Source: Betaproteobacteria bacterium
Lineage (GTDB): Bacteria > Pseudomonadota > Gammaproteobacteria > Burkholderiales > Methylophilaceae
Assembly (NCBI GenBank): GCA_016868195.1
Contig: VGHQ01000001.1
Span: 62,001-126,000, forward strand
Direction of reading: 5' to 3'
Length of the DNA stretch: 64,000 nt
Shown: in pieces, positions 43,968 through 55,743 of the stretch
How the letters are laid out: every line of letters starts with the position of its first letter
How positions within the stretch are numbered: the first letter of the stretch is position 1
Program-made: the position numbers and the translations under genes
Notes under the pieces: model-generated
What the model was told of the DNA's origin: nothing
What the model saw: only the letters and a program-made list of their open reading frames with translations
Databases searched by the model: none

Positions 43968-45131
43968 ATGAATCTCCACGAATATCAGGCCAAACAATTA
44001 ATTGCAAAATACGGTATTTCTGTTCCAAAAGGTATTGTAATTAAGTCGATAGATGAAGTAGATCAATCAATAGGCGAGATGGAAACACCTTCTTATGTCA
44101 TAAAAGCCCAAATTCACGCGGGTGGTAGAGGTAAAGCAGGTGGCGTTAAGATTGTGAGTTCAAAAAAAGAGGCGTCTGAAATTACAAAATCACTTCTTCA
44201 TAAAAAACTTGTCACTTATCAAAATAAGCCAGATGGTCAGCCTGTTAATTCAATTCTTATCGAAGAATCATGCGATATAGAAGAAGAATTATATTTTTCT
44301 ATATTGGTTGATAGGCAATCAGAAAGGATCGTTGTCATTGCATCTTCTGCTGGCGGCATAGAAATTGAAGAAATTTCTAAAAATAATCCTGGAAAAATTA
44401 TCAGAGAGCTATGTAGTCCAATTAACGGCCTCATGGACTTTCAATCCCGAAATATTGCCTTTACATTAGGTTTGCCTAATGAAATGATTAATGATTTTGT
44501 TAAGCTTGCTCGAAGTGCTTTTAAGGTCTTTATTGAAAATGATCTTGCACTATTGGAGATTAATCCGCTCGTGATTACTTCTAATAAAAAAATAATTGCT
44601 CTCGATTGCAAAGTGACAGTTGATGACAATGCACTCTTGAAACAAAAAACATTGGCAGAATTTCGCGATTGGTCACAAAATGATTTTAAAGAAGCTGAGG
44701 CTTTTAACGCTGGATTAAACTATATTGCACTTAATGGAAATATTGGCTGCATGGTTAATGGCGCAGGACTTGCTATGGCTACCATGGATCTTATTAAACT
44801 TTATGGTGGAGAACCTGCAAACTTTTTAGACGTCGGTGGTGGGGCAACTGCTGAAACTGTTGCGAAAGCTTTTAAAATTATTCTTGATGATAATAACGTA
44901 CAAGTTGTTTTAGTTAATATTTTTGGCGGTATTATGCGTTGCGATATTATTGCGGAAGGCATTATTGCAGCAGTCAAAGAAGTCGGTATGCAAATACCTA
45001 TAGTAGTGAGATTGGAAGGTACCAATGTGGATCTTGGCAAGAAACTTTTACAAATAAGTGGCTTAAATATCAAAGCCGCAAATTCACTTACTGAAGCGGC
45101 AACCATCGCGACTAGCCTTATAAAAAAATAA
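43968..45131 (+). CDS. sucC: Succinyl-CoA synthetase beta subunit (ADP-forming type)
   Basis: MNLHEYQAKQLIAKYG, QIHAGGRGKAGGVK, FGGIMRCD. Confidence 0.94.
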   Translation: MNLHEYQAKQLIAKYGISVPKGIVIKSIDEVDQSIGEMETPSYVIKAQIHAGGRGKAGGVKIVSSKKEASEITKSLLHKKLVTYQNKPDGQPVNSILIEESCDIEEELYFSILVDRQSERIVVIASSAGGIEIEEISKNNPGKIIRELCSPINGLMDFQSRNIAFTLGLPNEMINDFVKLARSAFKVFIENDLALLEINPLVITSNKKIIALDCKVTVDDNALLKQKTLAEFRDWSQNDFKEAEAFNAGLNYIALNGNIGCMVNGAGLAMATMDLIKLYGGEPANFLDVGGGATAETVAKAFKIILDDNNVQVVLVNIFGGIMRCDIIAEGIIAAVKEVGMQIPIVVRLEGTNVDLGKKLLQISGLNIKAANSLTEAATIATSLIKK

Positions 45132-46004
45132 ATGTCTATTCTTATTAATAAATCTACCAGAGTAATTTGCCAGGGTTTTACTGGTAAACAGGGTACCTTT
45201 CACTCAGAGCAAGCACTCGCTTATGGTACAAAATTAGTAGGTGGAGTCACGCCTGGTAAAGGTGGTACAACTCATCTTAATCTACCTGTATTTAATACAG
45301 TAAGAGATGCTATTAAAATGACTAATGCTAATGCTTCAGTAATTTACGTCCCCCCTGCTTACGCTGCAGACTCAATTATTGAAGCTTCGGAAGAAGGTAT
45401 TGAAATTATTGTATGTATTACAGAGGGCATTCCAATTCAGGATATGATTAATGTTAAGGCGGCAATACGCGCTAATCAATCGAAGCTTATTGGTCCAAAT
45501 TGTCCCGGTGTTATTACACCTGGCGAATGCAAGATTGGCATTATGCCTGGCAACATTCATTTGCCTGGATCAATTGGTATTATTTCAAAATCAGGCACAT
45601 TAACTTATGAAGCTGTTCAGCAAACTACCGTCCTTGGTTTAGGTCAAAGCACATGTGTTGGTATTGGTGGAGATCCTATCAAAGGACTTAATTTTATTGA
45701 ATGCATGCAAATGTTTGAGGAAGACAAAAATACTAAGGGCATTATCATAGTCGGTGAAATTGGCGGCTCGGATGAAGAAGTGGCTGCTGAATATATTAAA
45801 CAACATATCAAAAAACCGCTCGCAGGTTATATTGCTGGTATTACAGCTCCTGAAGAGAAACGAATGGGTCATGCCGGCGCTATTATCTCCCAAGGCTCTG
45901 GTCTTGCAATAGATAAAATTAAAGCATTAGAAAAAGTTGGGGTCAGCATGGCTAAATCGCCTGCCGACATAGGACTTACCATGCAAGCCTTATTAAAAAA
46001 ATAA
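45132..46004 (+). CDS. sucD: Succinyl-CoA synthetase alpha subunit
   Basis: [24 protein letters not shown]-type motif ([10 protein letters not shown]), GHAGAI catalytic His. Confidence 0.95.
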   Translation: MSILINKSTRVICQGFTGKQGTFHSEQALAYGTKLVGGVTPGKGGTTHLNLPVFNTVRDAIKMTNANASVIYVPPAYAADSIIEASEEGIEIIVCITEGIPIQDMINVKAAIRANQSKLIGPNCPGVITPGECKIGIMPGNIHLPGSIGIISKSGTLTYEAVQQTTVLGLGQSTCVGIGGDPIKGLNFIECMQMFEEDKNTKGIIIVGEIGGSDEEVAAEYIKQHIKKPLAGYIAGITAPEEKRMGHAGAIISQGSGLAIDKIKALEKVGVSMAKSPADIGLTMQALLKK

Positions 46005-46007
46005 AAA

Positions 46008-46955
46008 TTGTATAAAAAAACTATTTTCGTTTTTCTTTTGATTACTTCTTTATTTGTATCAATTGCATATGCTGAAGAGTCTGTGAATTATCTTTTAACT
46101 GCAGCCTCAAAAGGTGATGTTGAAACAGTAAGTGCTATTTTAGAAAGTGGTGGTAATTCAAATACTAAAGATGAAGATGGCGTCACAGCATTAATGTATG
46201 CCGCGAGAAAAGATATGGATAAGATTGTAGCGCTTTTAATAAAAAAAGGTGCGGCAGTAAATGCAACTGAAAACAATGGTTGGACTGCACTGATGTTTGC
46301 AGCCAAAAAAAATTATGTGAGATCAGCTCAAATGCTACTGGATAATGGAGCAGATCCTAAAATAAGAGACAAAGATGGGTGGAGTGCTTATGGATTAGCT
46401 GCCATATCAGGATTTCACGAGACTGTAGATCTTTTAATTAAGCGCGGTATTGACCCAAATAACGCCAACGATACAGGACAAACTGTTTTAATGTATGCAG
46501 CCAAAAATGGTGACATCAAAACAGTTCAAATATTACTAGATCATGGTGCTGATCCAAATATTACAGATAAATATAAATGTAGTCCTCTAATGTATGCTGC
46601 CAGAGAGGGTAATGCAGATGCAGTAGCTATTTTAATAAAACGCGGTGTAAAAGTTGATTATGAAGACCAATATAGTTGGACAGCACTGACATGGGCTACT
46701 AAAAAGAATCGCTTACCTGTTGCCAAGATCCTGATAGAAAATGGCGCTAATATTGATCGTAAAGATTCTGATGGCACACCTATTCTTCATTACGCTGTAG
46801 CAAATAAATCCAAAGAAATGATTCAGCTTTTCATTGACGCAAAAGTAAATTTAAAAGCAAAGGATCGCTATGGATTAACGGCTCTTGTATATGCGCTTAA
46901 AGCTAAAAACACTGAAATTGTTGATCTAATTAAAAATGCAGGTGGTAATTACTAA
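46008..46955 (+). CDS. Exported ankyrin-repeat protein
   Basis: Signal peptide then about eight ankyrin repeats (GVTALMYAARKDMDKIVALLIKKGAAVN...); TTG start. Confidence 0.88.
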   Translation: MYKKTIFVFLLITSLFVSIAYAEESVNYLLTAASKGDVETVSAILESGGNSNTKDEDGVTALMYAARKDMDKIVALLIKKGAAVNATENNGWTALMFAAKKNYVRSAQMLLDNGADPKIRDKDGWSAYGLAAISGFHETVDLLIKRGIDPNNANDTGQTVLMYAAKNGDIKTVQILLDHGADPNITDKYKCSPLMYAAREGNADAVAILIKRGVKVDYEDQYSWTALTWATKKNRLPVAKILIENGANIDRKDSDGTPILHYAVANKSKEMIQLFIDAKVNLKAKDRYGLTALVYALKAKNTEIVDLIKNAGGNY

Positions 46956-46960
46956 AAATC

Positions 46961-48556
46961 ATGAAAATAGCGCTAGGGCAAATAAATTCATTTGTTGGTG
47001 ATATAGAAAAAAATAGTAACCTTATTATTAAGCGCGCCAAAGAAGCTTCTAATAAAGGTGCTGAACTATTTATTACTCCTGAGCTTTCTATATGTGGCTA
47101 TCCGCCTGAGGATCTAGTTTTAAGAGAAGATTTTCTTGATACATGTACAAAAGCATTAAAAAAAATTGCGAAAGCCTTACCTTTCATAAAGGTTATCGTT
47201 GGACACCCATTAAAAAAAGATAGCAAAATATATAATTCAGCCTCCTTACTTTTTAATGGAAAAATTCAAGGTACCTATTCCAAACAAACATTGCCAAATT
47301 ATGGCGTATTTGACGAAAATAGATATTTTAAATCAGGTAAAAAAGAATTTATTTTTACACATAAAACTTTAAAAATTGGTCTTCTAATATGTGAAGATGC
47401 CTGGAGTTTTTTACCAAGCAAATTACTCAAAAAAAAATCAGTTGATGGCATTATTGTAATTAATGCATCTCCTTATGAAATAGAAAAATCTCATGTCCGA
47501 ATAAAAGTTATTTCTAAATTAGCGAGAGAAACTAAATCCACTGTGATCTATCTCAACGCAATTGGAGGCCAAGATGAGCTGATATTTGATGGTGGCTCTT
47601 TCGTTGTCAATAAAGAATTAAAACTCTTACATCAATCATCGTTCTTTAAGGAAGAAACAGCAATTATTGATTTTTCTTCAAAAACAATTGTTAAATTTAA
47701 TAGACATAAAATCTCTTATCATAGGGAGGCACATCTATATGAAGCGCTTAAATTAGCACTTAAAGATTATGTAGTTAAAAATAATTTTAAAAACTTATTT
47801 ATAGGCTTATCCGGTGGTATTGATTCTGCTCTAGTTTTAGCGTTGGCAAGTGATACATTTGATAAGAAAAATATTACTGCTGTTATGATGCCCTCAGAAT
47901 TTACGGCAAAATTAAGTATTACAGAGTCTCGAAGAATGATTAAAAATACTGGCGTGAATTACAAGGAAATAGATATTCAATCTATTTTTAAACTTTTCAG
48001 AAAAACATTGTCTAGTGAATTTAAAAATAAGCCTTTTGATACTACCGAAGAAAATTTACAGGCTCGTATAAGAGCCGTTTTATTAATGGCGCTATCTAAT
48101 AAATTTAATGGAATTGTAATATCAACAAGTAACAAAAGTGAAACTGCTGTTGGTTATTCAACGCTATATGGCGATATGGTAGGAGGTTTTGCCCCTCTTA
48201 AAGATGTGCCAAAAACGTGGGTTTATAAATTAGCAAATTATAGAAATTCAATATCAACTATCATTCCAAATGAAATAATTAAGAGGCTGCCAACGGCTGA
48301 ACTTAGGCCTAATCAGTTAGATCAGAATAGTCTACCTAAATATGAAATTCTTGATAAGATAATTGAGCTTTACATTGAAAAAGATTTGTCTATAGGCTCT
48401 ATTGTAAAAAAAGGTTTTTCTAGTAAAAATGTAAATCACGTTGTAAAGTTAATTAATGATAACGAATTCAAAAGAGCTCAAAGCCCAATAGGTCCAAAAA
48501 TTACCCAAAGGGCTTTTGGCAAAGATAGAAGATACCCCATTACCTTTAAACATTAA
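46961..48556 (+). CDS. nadE: Glutamine-dependent NAD+ synthetase
   Basis: Nitrilase domain LLICEDAW, synthetase P-loop GLSGGIDSALVLALA. Confidence 0.95.
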   Translation: MKIALGQINSFVGDIEKNSNLIIKRAKEASNKGAELFITPELSICGYPPEDLVLREDFLDTCTKALKKIAKALPFIKVIVGHPLKKDSKIYNSASLLFNGKIQGTYSKQTLPNYGVFDENRYFKSGKKEFIFTHKTLKIGLLICEDAWSFLPSKLLKKKSVDGIIVINASPYEIEKSHVRIKVISKLARETKSTVIYLNAIGGQDELIFDGGSFVVNKELKLLHQSSFFKEETAIIDFSSKTIVKFNRHKISYHREAHLYEALKLALKDYVVKNNFKNLFIGLSGGIDSALVLALASDTFDKKNITAVMMPSEFTAKLSITESRRMIKNTGVNYKEIDIQSIFKLFRKTLSSEFKNKPFDTTEENLQARIRAVLLMALSNKFNGIVISTSNKSETAVGYSTLYGDMVGGFAPLKDVPKTWVYKLANYRNSISTIIPNEIIKRLPTAELRPNQLDQNSLPKYEILDKIIELYIEKDLSIGSIVKKGFSSKNVNHVVKLINDNEFKRAQSPIGPKITQRAFGKDRRYPITFKH

Positions 48557-48578
48557 TGCATACAAAGAGGGAAGATAG

Positions 48579-49658
<1,080 letters not shown>

Positions 49659-49662
<4 letters not shown>

Positions 49663-49841
49663 GAATAATCTTCATTATCTTTAAGCATCCTCGCTTCACT
49701 CTCTAATAAAACAGGAATACCATCTCTAATAGGGTAAGCAAGCTTGGCAGATTTTGATATGAGCTCATTTTGATCTTTTTTATAAATTAATGGTCCTTTG
49801 GTTACTGGGCAAACTAAGATTTTTAGTAGATTTTTATCCAT
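49659..49841 (-). CDS. Trm112-family protein
   Basis: [16 protein letters not shown]...[18 protein letters not shown]. Confidence 0.92.
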
Positions 49842-50829
49842 GGCTTATATGCTTCAACTTTTTTAAAATTACGTCAATAAACTTCGAATTTATTTCGGCA
49901 GAAACTGGCAAATACCAAAAATTATCTTGAGCAAACTTCTCGCATTTCACAGCATCTTTCTCAGTCATTATAATATTCTTATCATTCATAGTTTTAAAAT
50001 CTTTTTTTGTAAATCGATAATGATCTTTATAGGCGGAACTATCAAATACTAAACCAAGCGATTTAAGATCATTAAAAAATAGATCTGGATTCCCTATGCC
50101 AGCTATGGCATGAATATTCTTTAGGCGAATCTTATTTAATGAAATCTCTTGATTAGTCTTTAGATTTATTAAGACCTCTCTTTTATATTTCATCAAGTAA
50201 CTGTCATCTACCACTTTTTTGTGATTACATACAATAATATCTACATCATTTAATTTAGATATAGACTCTCTTAGCGGTCCTGCTGGCAAAAGATATCCAT
50301 TTCCAAATTTTCTAGTGCCATCAATTACTATTACTTCTATATCGCGCATTAAACGATAATGCTGAATACCATCATCAGATAAAATGACATCTATTTTTTT
50401 ATATTTTCTTATAAGTGCTTTTGCAGCGATCACTCTGTCTTTTGAAACAAAAACTGGCAAACGAGTCCGCTTTTTAATCAAAATAGGCTCGTCCCCTACT
50501 TCATCTGTATTACTTTTTTGATTAACTTCAACAGCACCTATTGTTTTGGAGCCATATCCTCTGCTTACTATACCGGGATGATACCCATTTTTTTTCAATT
50601 CATTTGCAAGATGAATAACTAAAGGGGTTTTGCCTGTCCCACCCAAAGTAATGTTTCCTACAATAACTATAGGGACTTTTAATTTGTAAGATTTTAGAAA
50701 ATTAAATTGGTAAAGATATTTTCTAGCATAAGATATTAAAAAAAATATTGCTGATAAAGGAAGAAGCAATAATAAAGCTGGGCTTTTTGAGTAATGTATT
50801 TTAGAAAAAACTTCTTCGTACGGAATCAA
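49834..50829 (-). CDS. lpxK: Tetraacyldisaccharide 4'-kinase
   Basis: [37 protein letters not shown]. Confidence 0.94.
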   Translation of the reverse strand: MIPYEEVFSKIHYSKSPALLLLLPLSAIFFLISYARKYLYQFNFLKSYKLKVPIVIVGNITLGGTGKTPLVIHLANELKKNGYHPGIVSRGYGSKTIGAVEVNQKSNTDEVGDEPILIKKRTRLPVFVSKDRVIAAKALIRKYKKIDVILSDDGIQHYRLMRDIEVIVIDGTRKFGNGYLLPAGPLRESISKLNDVDIIVCNHKKVVDDSYLMKYKREVLINLKTNQEISLNKIRLKNIHAIAGIGNPDLFFNDLKSLGLVFDSSAYKDHYRFTKKDFKTMNDKNIIMTEKDAVKCEKFAQDNFWYLPVSAEINSKFIDVILKKLKHISHG

Positions 50830-50833
50830 AATA

Positions 50834-52588
50834 TTACTTTAACCCTTTTTTGTAGAGGACTGAATAATGCTTACAGCGCCTAATTAATTCTTTATGAGTC
50901 CCGATATCAATGACTCTTGATTTTTCAATCACAATGATTCGATCAGCATTTAAAATTGTAGAGAGTCTATGAGCAATAACTATAGTTGTTCTATTTTTCA
51001 TTAAATTGTCTAAAGCAGACTGAACATATTTTTCAGAATGAGAATCTAATGCTGATGTAGCCTCATCGAGGAGCAATATAGGTGCATTTTTTAAAATTGC
51101 ACGAGCTATTGCAATTCTTTGACGCTGTCCCCCTGACAATCTTACCCCTCTATCGCCAATTTCATGGTCTAATTGATTTTCAAGTGGCTCAATGAACTCC
51201 CAAGCGTTAGCCGCTATAGCGGCTTTTTTTACCTCTTCTTTATTTGCCGATCTATCCATGGCACCGTAAGCTATATTATTCATAATAGTATCGTTAAATA
51301 AAATTGTATCTTGACTTACCAGGGAATACTGATTTCGCAAACTTCTTAGCTTGAGATCCTTAATATTAATACCGTCTAATAATATTTGACCCTGCTCAAA
51401 TTCATAGAATCTTGGCAATAAATTAATTAGTGTTGTTTTTCCTCCGCCTGATTTACCAACAAGCGCTACTTTTTCCCCAGGCTTTATATTAAAACTAATG
51501 CCTTCAAGAATATTATGTTTGCTATTTTGATACTTGAAGGTTAAGTTAGATACTTTTAAATATCCTCTTGCCCGCTTGATAGATTTTGAACCGCGATCAG
51601 TCTCGGCAGCCTCATCCATCAATCCGAATACACTTCTTGCTGCTGCTATGGCAATTTGAACTTTATCATTTATTGAAGTTAAGCTCTTAATCGGAGCAAT
51701 AATCATTAGTAAAGCACCAAAAAACGCTGCAAATTGGCCTGCGGTAAATTTACCGAAAGAATAGAAAGCAATGCTAGATAATGCAACACCCGCTAAAATT
51801 TCAACAGTGAAGGAATTTAATGCAGTTATTCTCACAAGTTTAGTTTGTGCTTTTCTTATTTTTTCAGAAATCTTAGTGAACCGATTAATTTCATATTGAT
51901 TTGAGCCAAAAATTTTAACAATTCTTTGGCCTGAGATAGCCTCATCAGAAGACATTGTAAGTTCGCCCATGGCTTGCTGAGAGACAGTCCCAGCATTTCT
52001 TAATCTAGGTGACATTATCTTTAAATAGTAAGTGAGTAATGGGGCCAGTAAAAAAAATACTAAGGTAAGTCTCCAATCTAAATAAAGCATATATGAGACA
52101 ATCCCAATAAAACTTATTCCGTCTTTAATAAAATTAAAGCCAATATCTGTAATGACATTTGAAAGTTGCTGAACATCATTGATAATTTTAGAAACAATGT
52201 GGCTAGAAGAGTTTTTATCAAAAAAATTAACTGGTAACATCATAATTTTCTTAAAAAGATCGCATCTAATACTTTCAACAGTTCTCATTGAAATTGATTT
52301 CATAAAATAACTTGAAAATAATCCTGATAATGCTCTTGTCACCATTACTAAAAGTAAAAGAAATGCCAAAGAGACTTGCCTATGTCCAACATCAGATCCA
52401 AATCCGTGATCAGTAATCTTTTTTATAATGACCAGAAATGCTGTATTAGTTAAGGACAAAACAACTAGCGATAAAAGACTTAAGGATAAAATAAACTTAT
52501 GTTGCCAAGTATATTTGAACAGCCTTTTATAAAGATATTTAAGGTTAATTGATTGTTGTGCAGTTATTTTTTTAATATTTTTTGCCAT
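50834..52588 (-). CDS. msbA: Lipid A export ABC transporter MsbA
   Basis: ABC TM plus NBD; GKSGGGKTTL, LSGGQRQRIAIARAI; beside lpxK/kdsB. Confidence 0.93.
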   Translation of the reverse strand: MAKNIKKITAQQSINLKYLYKRLFKYTWQHKFILSLSLLSLVVLSLTNTAFLVIIKKITDHGFGSDVGHRQVSLAFLLLLVMVTRALSGLFSSYFMKSISMRTVESIRCDLFKKIMMLPVNFFDKNSSSHIVSKIINDVQQLSNVITDIGFNFIKDGISFIGIVSYMLYLDWRLTLVFFLLAPLLTYYLKIMSPRLRNAGTVSQQAMGELTMSSDEAISGQRIVKIFGSNQYEINRFTKISEKIRKAQTKLVRITALNSFTVEILAGVALSSIAFYSFGKFTAGQFAAFFGALLMIIAPIKSLTSINDKVQIAIAAARSVFGLMDEAAETDRGSKSIKRARGYLKVSNLTFKYQNSKHNILEGISFNIKPGEKVALVGKSGGGKTTLINLLPRFYEFEQGQILLDGINIKDLKLRSLRNQYSLVSQDTILFNDTIMNNIAYGAMDRSANKEEVKKAAIAANAWEFIEPLENQLDHEIGDRGVRLSGGQRQRIAIARAILKNAPILLLDEATSALDSHSEKYVQSALDNLMKNRTTIVIAHRLSTILNADRIIVIEKSRVIDIGTHKELIRRCKHYSVLYKKGLK

Positions 52589-52621
52589 TAGGCCAAGGAA
52601 AAAACTAATCTTCTCTAAAGT

Positions 52622-53035
52622 CTAATTAATTTTTGTAGAAAATGTAATATGAGTCAAACCAACTTGTCTTGAAGCTTCCATAACGTTAATTACTGATTGG
52701 TGCTCGCATTTTGCATCTGCATTAATGATCACAGGAATTTCTTTCTCATCTTTGGCCGAATTTTTTAAGGCTGTAATAATAGACTCAAGGCTCTTATTTG
52801 GAAGTTGTGTTTCATTGACCGAATAAATACCATCCGCAGTAATAGATACATTAATAACATTAGGTTTTTTATCCAGACTATTAGCTTCAGCGGTCGGAAG
52901 ATTAATTTTTAATTCGCTAAATCTAGAAAAGGTTGTACTCACGACAAGGAAAATAATAATAACCAATAATACGTCGATTAGAGGAACCAAGTTTAATTCC
53001 ATTTCTTCGTGCTTTTTTCCTCGTTGAAAATTCAT
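52622..53035 (-). CDS. exbD: ExbD/TolR biopolymer transport protein
   Basis: ELNLVPLIDVLLVIIIFLVVSTTF. Confidence 0.93.
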   Translation of the reverse strand: MNFQRGKKHEEMELNLVPLIDVLLVIIIFLVVSTTFSRFSELKINLPTAEANSLDKKPNVINVSITADGIYSVNETQLPNKSLESIITALKNSAKDEKEIPVIINADAKCEHQSVINVMEASRQVGLTHITFSTKIN

Positions 53036-53051
53036 ATGTAATCCTAATTAT

Positions 53052-53654
53052 TTATTTACGAACACCGATAGAATCAATCAGTTTAAGCGCTTGTTGCTCC
53101 ATATCAAAAATTAAATCATCTACTTTAGATCTAAAAAAGCGATAAAAAATCATTGCAGGAACTGCTACAATAATACCCGCTGCTGTATTATACAAAGCAA
53201 CAGAAATACCTCTCGCAAATACAGCTACGTCATGACCACTGTTTGTAAATGAGCTAAAAAGATCGACCATACCTATGACTGTTCCCAAGAGTCCTAGAAG
53301 AGGGGCCACTGCTGCAATTGTGCCTAATGTTGGCAGGTACTTTTCAAGCTTGTAGTTCACTGCTCTACCTGATTCTTCTATAGCCTCTTTAATATGAGCT
53401 GCAGATGTATTTGAATTAAGAAGAGCATTTGCAAAAATTTCACCTAAAAGAGAATGCTCTCTGATTTTCGCAATCACATCTTTCTTTATCGAGCCTTGAT
53501 TCAACAACTTCTGAACCTCAGGAAGAAGATCGCTTGGGGCAACTACTTCAACTCTTAATGACCAGAAGCGCTCACCAATTATTGCTAAGGCAATAATTGA
53601 TGCAAATATGAGCGGCCAAATAGGCCATCCTGCAGCTAAAATAATTTCCCACAT
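53052..53654 (-). CDS. exbB: ExbB/TolQ/MotA proton channel protein
   Basis: LGTIAAVAPLLGLLGTVIGMVDLFSSF, ALYNTAAGIIVAVPAMI. Confidence 0.92.
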   Translation of the reverse strand: MWEIILAAGWPIWPLIFASIIALAIIGERFWSLRVEVVAPSDLLPEVQKLLNQGSIKKDVIAKIREHSLLGEIFANALLNSNTSAAHIKEAIEESGRAVNYKLEKYLPTLGTIAAVAPLLGLLGTVIGMVDLFSSFTNSGHDVAVFARGISVALYNTAAGIIVAVPAMIFYRFFRSKVDDLIFDMEQQALKLIDSIGVRK

Positions 53655-53689
53655 ATTCAGTTCTCCAAGTGTTTGATGAGTATTATTCT

Positions 53690-53757
53690 ATCTTAATATT
53701 CAGTTAATTGTTTAAATCAACTTATCTTAATATTCGATTAATTGCTTAAACCAACTT
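53690..53757. repeat. Two-copy 34-bp direct tandem repeat
   Basis: atcttaatattcagttaattgtttaaatcaactt (53690-53723) followed immediately by atcttaatattcgattaattgcttaaaccaactt (53724-53757); 30/34 identical. Confidence 0.92.
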
Positions 53758-54433
53758 ATATCTTTTTAAGTTTTCCCAGGGTTAATTTATATTGAAACTT
53801 TAATTTTGATGCAAGCTGATTATCATGTGTTACCAAGACTAGAGTTGAACGATTCTCTTTTGTTAAATCAAGTAATAAATCAAATACAAAATGCGCTGTT
53901 TTTCCATCTAAATTTCCTGTAGGTTCATCTGCAAGAATGCATTTTGGCTTAGTGATTAAAGACCTAGCGATTGCAACTCTCTGTCTTTCACCTCCAGATA
54001 ATTCATAAGGCTTATGAGTTAGTCTTTTGTTAAGTCCTATTTTTTTTAAAAGCGCTTCAGCTTCTTTAAAAGCAAGCTTGTATGAATATCTTCTAATTAA
54101 TAATGGTATTGCAACATTTTCTATCGCATTAAAATCACTAAGCAAGTGATGAAATTGATAAATAAAACCTAGATGCGCATTTCTCAAAACACCCAGATCA
54201 TCCTGAGTTAAGGATGCAATATCCTGGTCTAAAATTTTTATCTGGCCAGAGGAGGCTTTTTCAAGCCCAGCCATAAGATGAAGTAGTGTGCTTTTACCAG
54301 AGCCAGAAACTCCAACTATAGCTGAATGATCCCCTTCATTAATGTTTAGATTTAACTTATTAATAATTTCTTCATCTAGACCAGGAAATGTCTTCGATAA
54401 ATTTTTACAAGTTATAAGTAATTTTTTAGTCAT
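53756..54433 (-). CDS. lolD: Lipoprotein-releasing ABC transporter ATP-binding protein
   Basis: VSGSGKSTLLHLMAGLEKASSGQI, ELSGGERQRVAIARSL, next to lolC/E. Confidence 0.93.
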   Translation of the reverse strand: MTKKLLITCKNLSKTFPGLDEEIINKLNLNINEGDHSAIVGVSGSGKSTLLHLMAGLEKASSGQIKILDQDIASLTQDDLGVLRNAHLGFIYQFHHLLSDFNAIENVAIPLLIRRYSYKLAFKEAEALLKKIGLNKRLTHKPYELSGGERQRVAIARSLITKPKCILADEPTGNLDGKTAHFVFDLLLDLTKENRSTLVLVTHDNQLASKLKFQYKLTLGKLKKI

Positions 54434-55694
54434 GCTTTAACGCCTCAGCAGGTGAAGTGCTAGATGCTTTGATACTAGGATAAATCGTTGCAAGAATTGT
54501 CAGTAAAATAGAAATTGAAGTGATAGCGATAACATCAGTTAATAAAAGCTTAGAAGGCACTTCAGAAATATAATAAATGTCTTTAGATAAAAATTGGACA
54601 TTAAATAAATGCTCAATAAAAGGAACAATTGTTTGGATATTAAGTGAGATAGCAATTCCAAAAAATGCACCAGCGAGAGTTCCAATAATGCCAATTAAAG
54701 AACCCTGAATAATAAATATATACAGAATACTTTTTGGTTTTGCTCCGTATGTTCGAAGAATTGCAATATCTGATCTTTTGTCAGTTACTGCCATTACCAA
54801 GGTCGATACAATATTAAATGCTGCAACAGCAATAATTAACGTGAGAATGATAAACATTGCTCTCTTTTCCATCTTTACAGCTGAGAAAAAATTCGAATGC
54901 TTTTTTGTCCAGTCACTTATATAAAAAAGACCTGATTCCGAGAGTTTATTTGACAACCTCTGAGCTACTGCAGGGGCTAAAAAAAGATCATCAATTTTGA
55001 CTCTAACTCCAGAAACTGTATCGTGCATTTGAAGGAATTTTTGAGCATCCTCTAGATTCATTAACGCCATTCCTGAGTCATATTCATACATTCCGATTTC
55101 AAAAATACCCACAATATTAAATTGTCGCATTCTAGGAAATGTGCCTGCTGGTGTATAAGAACCTTGCGGAATTAAAATATTAACTTTATCCCCAACGACA
55201 ATGCCCAATTGCTTTGCAGCATCTATACCTAAAATAATATTAAATGTCCCAGACTTTAAATCAGACAAATGGCCTACCTTAACTTTCTTTTCAAGGTCAT
55301 CGACATTGCCTTCTAGTTCTGATGAAATGCCGCGAAGCATAATTCCTTGACTTCCATATTCACTAACCAACATACCCTGACCATCTATATAGGGTGCTGA
55401 ACCCTTAACCTCAGAAACTCCCTGGAGCTTTTTTGTTACATCTTCCCAATCAGTTAATGTATTATTTGAGCTTGTAATTTCAATGTGAGAAGCTACTCCT
55501 AAAATTCGTGTTCGAAGCTCATCTTGAAAACCATTCATAACAGACATAATAATTATGAGTGCCGAAACTCCAAGGGCTATCCCAACCATACTTGTCGTTG
55601 AAATAAAAGATATAAAGCTATTTTTTTGCTTAAATTTTATATATCTATAAGCAATCCAAACTTCAAAAGGTATATATTTGATAAGTGAAAGCAT
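54426..55694 (-). CDS. lolC: Lipoprotein-releasing ABC transporter permease (LolC/E)
   Basis: FISFISTTSMVGIALGVSALIIIMSVMNGF, LRTYGAKPKSILYIFIIQG; start reset to MLSLIKYIPFEVW. Confidence 0.92.
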   Translation of the reverse strand: MLSLIKYIPFEVWIAYRYIKFKQKNSFISFISTTSMVGIALGVSALIIIMSVMNGFQDELRTRILGVASHIEITSSNNTLTDWEDVTKKLQGVSEVKGSAPYIDGQGMLVSEYGSQGIMLRGISSELEGNVDDLEKKVKVGHLSDLKSGTFNIILGIDAAKQLGIVVGDKVNILIPQGSYTPAGTFPRMRQFNIVGIFEIGMYEYDSGMALMNLEDAQKFLQMHDTVSGVRVKIDDLFLAPAVAQRLSNKLSESGLFYISDWTKKHSNFFSAVKMEKRAMFIILTLIIAVAAFNIVSTLVMAVTDKRSDIAILRTYGAKPKSILYIFIIQGSLIGIIGTLAGAFFGIAISLNIQTIVPFIEHLFNVQFLSKDIYYISEVPSKLLLTDVIAITSISILLTILATIYPSIKASSTSPAEALKHD

Positions 55695-55743
55695 TTGTTT
55701 TATTTTATCAGGGTTATACATTCTAATCTGATAAAATCACCTT

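Noticed and set aside
44801-45106. Antisense ORFs opposite sucC/sucD (also 44237..44434, 44441..44629, 45372..45560, 45639..45893)
   Set aside because: Shadow ORFs of well-supported genes; no own motif or start context
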